Source: Glaciimonas sp. PCH181
GTDB lineage: Bacteria > Pseudomonadota > Gammaproteobacteria > Burkholderiales > Burkholderiaceae_D
Length of the DNA: 64,000 nucleotides
Assembly (NCBI RefSeq): GCF_003056055.1
Contig: NZ_PYFP01000002.1
Span: forward strand, 1,426,001-1,490,000
Direction: 5' to 3'
The notes beneath the pieces were generated by a model that did no database searches, was not told the origin of the DNA, and saw only the letters and a program-made list of their open reading frames with translations. Numbering within the stretch: position 1 is the stretch's first letter; each line of letters begins with the position of its first letter. This document shows, in pieces, positions 62,240 to 64,000 of the stretch. The translations under genes were made by a program, and so were the position numbers.

Positions 62240-63568
62240 ATGTCAGCAAGCGACAACTCAACGCCCTCCAACAATGCAGAACTTCAGGTGTATCGCGCCA
62301 GCGTGCTGTACTTTACTGCGGACCCGGCGCAGCATTCAAACGCCTATGCGTGGCACGAAGATGGCTTGCTGCTGACCAGCGCCGGGCAGGTAGTCGCGGC
62401 CGGTGATTATCAGCAACTCAAAGCAACGCTGCCCGAAGGGCAGGAGATACAAGACTATCGCGGCAACATCATCATGCCCGGGTTCATCGACACGCACGTC
62501 CATTATCCGCAGACCGACATGCTCGGTTCTCCATCACCGGGATTGCTACCGTGGCTGGAAAACTATGTTTTCCCGACCGAACGCCGATGCAGCGATCCGG
62601 CCTATGCAACCGAAGTCGCCAGCTTTTTCCTAGACGAATTATTGCGCTGCGGCACCACAACAGCGATGGTGTATTCAACAGTGCACGCCCATTCGGTAGA
62701 CGCTTTTTTCAACGAAAGCGAAGCACGTAATCTGCGCATGGTGACCGGCAAAGTATTGATGGACAGAAACTGTCCCGACTTCCTGCGCGACACCGCAGAA
62801 AGCGGCATCCGCGACACAGAAATCCTGATAAAAAAATGGCACAAACGCGGCCGTCAGCTATACGCCATCACCCCCCGCTTTGCACCGACATCGACGGACG
62901 CGCAAATGCAATTGGCAGGCGAATTAGCGGCACAATATCCCGACGTTTATTTGCAAACGCATCTGGCAGAAAACACCGACGAAGTGGCTTGGGTAAAATC
63001 GCTATACCCAGAAGCCCGCAGTTATCTGGACGTCTACGAAAAATTCGGGATGTTACGACCACTATCGATGTACGGCCATTCCATCTGGATAGACGACGAA
63101 GACCGTCGCCGCATGGCAGAAACAAAATCCGCCATCGCAGTCTGCCCGACATCCAATCTATTTCTAGGAAGCGGTTTATTCGATTTTGAACGCGCCGACG
63201 CCCTGAATGTACCGCTATCCTTAGCCTCAGATGTAGGTGGCGGCACCAGCTTCTCAATGCTACAAACGATGAACGAAGCCTACAAAGTAGCCCGCATGCG
63301 CGGTACCTACTTGCCAGCGTTGCGCATGTTCTACATGGCGACTCTAGGCAACGCCCGCAGTATGCAACTAGAAAAAAAAATCGGCCATTTCGCTCCTGGC
63401 ACAGAAGCAGACTTCATCATCCTGGACCCAAAAGCCACACCACTACTAGCAAGACGCACCGCAAATACCAACAGCCTGGATGAGCTGTTATTCGCGCTGG
63501 CAATGCTAGGAGACGACCGCAGCGTAAAAGCAACCTACGCCGCCGGAAAGCGCGTGTACCAACGATAA
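62240..63568 (+). CDS. guaD: Guanine deaminase
   Basis: A 442-residue amidohydrolase. The metal-binding PGFIDTHVHYPQTDM motif (near residue 84), the QTHLAEN histidine (~residue 235), the YGHSIW histidine and the SLASDVGGGTS aspartate match guanine deaminase. It converts guanine to xanthine, the substrate of the upstream xanthine dehydrogenase, so the cluster forms a guanine-to-urate route. An AAAGGA site precedes the ATG; the 127-base gap to xdhC may contain its own promoter. Confidence 0.93.
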   Translation: MSASDNSTPSNNAELQVYRASVLYFTADPAQHSNAYAWHEDGLLLTSAGQVVAAGDYQQLKATLPEGQEIQDYRGNIIMPGFIDTHVHYPQTDMLGSPSPGLLPWLENYVFPTERRCSDPAYATEVASFFLDELLRCGTTTAMVYSTVHAHSVDAFFNESEARNLRMVTGKVLMDRNCPDFLRDTAESGIRDTEILIKKWHKRGRQLYAITPRFAPTSTDAQMQLAGELAAQYPDVYLQTHLAENTDEVAWVKSLYPEARSYLDVYEKFGMLRPLSMYGHSIWIDDEDRRRMAETKSAIAVCPTSNLFLGSGLFDFERADALNVPLSLASDVGGGTSFSMLQTMNEAYKVARMRGTYLPALRMFYMATLGNARSMQLEKKIGHFAPGTEADFIILDPKATPLLARRTANTNSLDELLFALAMLGDDRSVKATYAAGKRVYQR

Positions 63569-63670
63569 ACAAGGGCTGGGTTGGTGGGGAAACAAGCGGA
63601 GCAATTTCGCAGAAGAAAATAAAATTTCAAAGAACGCATCTATCAAAAGAGTTCTAAAAAATCCAACCAA

Positions 63671-63704
63671 AAAAGCCGCGTCTAAAACGCGGCTTTTGAT
63701 TTTT
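63671..63704. terminator. Terminator after guaD
   Basis: AAAAGCCGCGT (63671-63681) and ACGCGGCTTTT (63687-63697) form a perfect 11-base stem with a five-base loop, followed by a T-rich run. The A-rich left arm makes it usable from both sides. Confidence 0.85.
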
Positions 63705-63782
63705 CAGGCGCAGCCATTTTTGAAGTTGCAGTTGTTTTTGAACCGGCAGCTGCATTAGCAGTGGCCGTTGAAGTTGACCTAC
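63682..63782 (-). pseudogene. C-terminal tail of a lost gene
   Basis: The - strand reads STSTATANAAAGSKTTATSK then MAAPEKSKAAF and a TAG at 63682-63684. The Ala/Thr/Lys-rich composition resembles the tails of phasins or histone-H1-like proteins in Burkholderiales. Upstream (above ~63,783) the frame runs into a dispersed repeat with a stop codon, so only the tail is left. Low complexity makes the family uncertain. Confidence 0.4.
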
Positions 63783-63905
63783 CCCGTCATGGGGCGGCGT
63801 CTTTGCAGTCGCCTTCTTTTTGGTTACTTATTCTGCAGGGGCGCCTAGTCGAAACAAGAATAAGTGACCGCCTATCGGGACGCCCCCCCGATAGGCAACT
63901 ACGGA
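63783..63905. repeat. Hairpin-rich dispersed intergenic repeat
   Basis: The block GGCGGCGTCTTTGCAGTCGC, then GGTTACTTATTC (63833-63844 region) with its imperfect complement GAATAAGTGACC, and a strong hairpin GCCTATCGGG / CCCCGATAGGC (about 63871-63896). I recognise it as the kind of short repetitive element scattered in many beta- and gammaproteobacterial genomes between genes. No further copy is present in this window. Confidence 0.55.
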
Positions 63906-64000
63906 GAACCCAGCGTATCAAAAACCACCAACCCCGCACTAAAAACTTAAGACCTCAACGAATACCGATTCTGACTAACACACTGATACCGCCTCAAAAC

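Overview
The window looks like a chromosomal segment of a betaproteobacterium in the Burkholderiales, most likely Oxalobacteraceae-like (Collimonas, Herbaspirillum, Glaciimonas type). This is an inference from gene content: a D-amino acid aminotransferase followed by a DUF493 gene, a GcvA-type LysR gene next to a DUF2917 gene, two-gene-permease amino-acid/betaine ABC operons, and a full-length cobalamin methionine synthase. No rRNA, tRNA or CRISPR array was recognised.

Left part (1-32.9 kb) is mostly metabolic. It holds the 3' end of a D-amino acid aminotransferase gene, a ParDE-type toxin-antitoxin pair, an IMPACT/YigZ protein, and an operon of an aspartase-family lyase, an SDR-like protein and a complete osmoprotectant-type ABC transporter with a LysR gene. 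Next come exonuclease III, a GlxA-type regulator with a PotABCD-like ABC operon ending in a proline-racemase-family enzyme, a YafJ-type glutamine amidotransferase, an NmrA-like/HxlR divergent pair, a LysR/monooxygenase/tautomerase group and a second RelE/ParE-type TA pair. These are followed by an Lrp-regulated ornithine aminotransferase plus amidinotransferase-fold hydrolase, metH, an acyl-CoA synthetase and a Crp/Fnr regulator.

The centre (34.7-56.2 kb) is a contact-dependent growth inhibition (CDI) island lying between a purine permease gene (32.99-34.29 kb) and the xanthine dehydrogenase/guanine deaminase genes (56.95-63.57 kb). It has cdiB, a giant cdiA (about 3,908 codons) interrupted by one in-frame TGA, and cdiI. 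About 7.6 kb of tandem orphan toxin/immunity modules follow. These modules lack the cdiA body, several restart at a repeated junction motif (ANNRQL/MH, five copies in total), and each ends in a very small predicted membrane protein that is probably an immunity protein (nine such genes in all). The toxin ends are Gly/Ala-rich and hydrophobic with no recognised nuclease motif, so the whole array looks like a set of membrane-acting toxins. The array shows a tandem duplication, frameshifted modules, remnants and a ~130-bp direct repeat bracketing most of the orphan modules, all signs of recombination-driven toxin switching.

The right end returns to purine catabolism: xdhA, xdhB, xdhC and guaD on the + strand convert guanine to xanthine and xanthine to urate. 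After guaD there is a terminator, the 3' tail of a lost gene on the - strand, and a hairpin-rich dispersed repeat up to the window edge.
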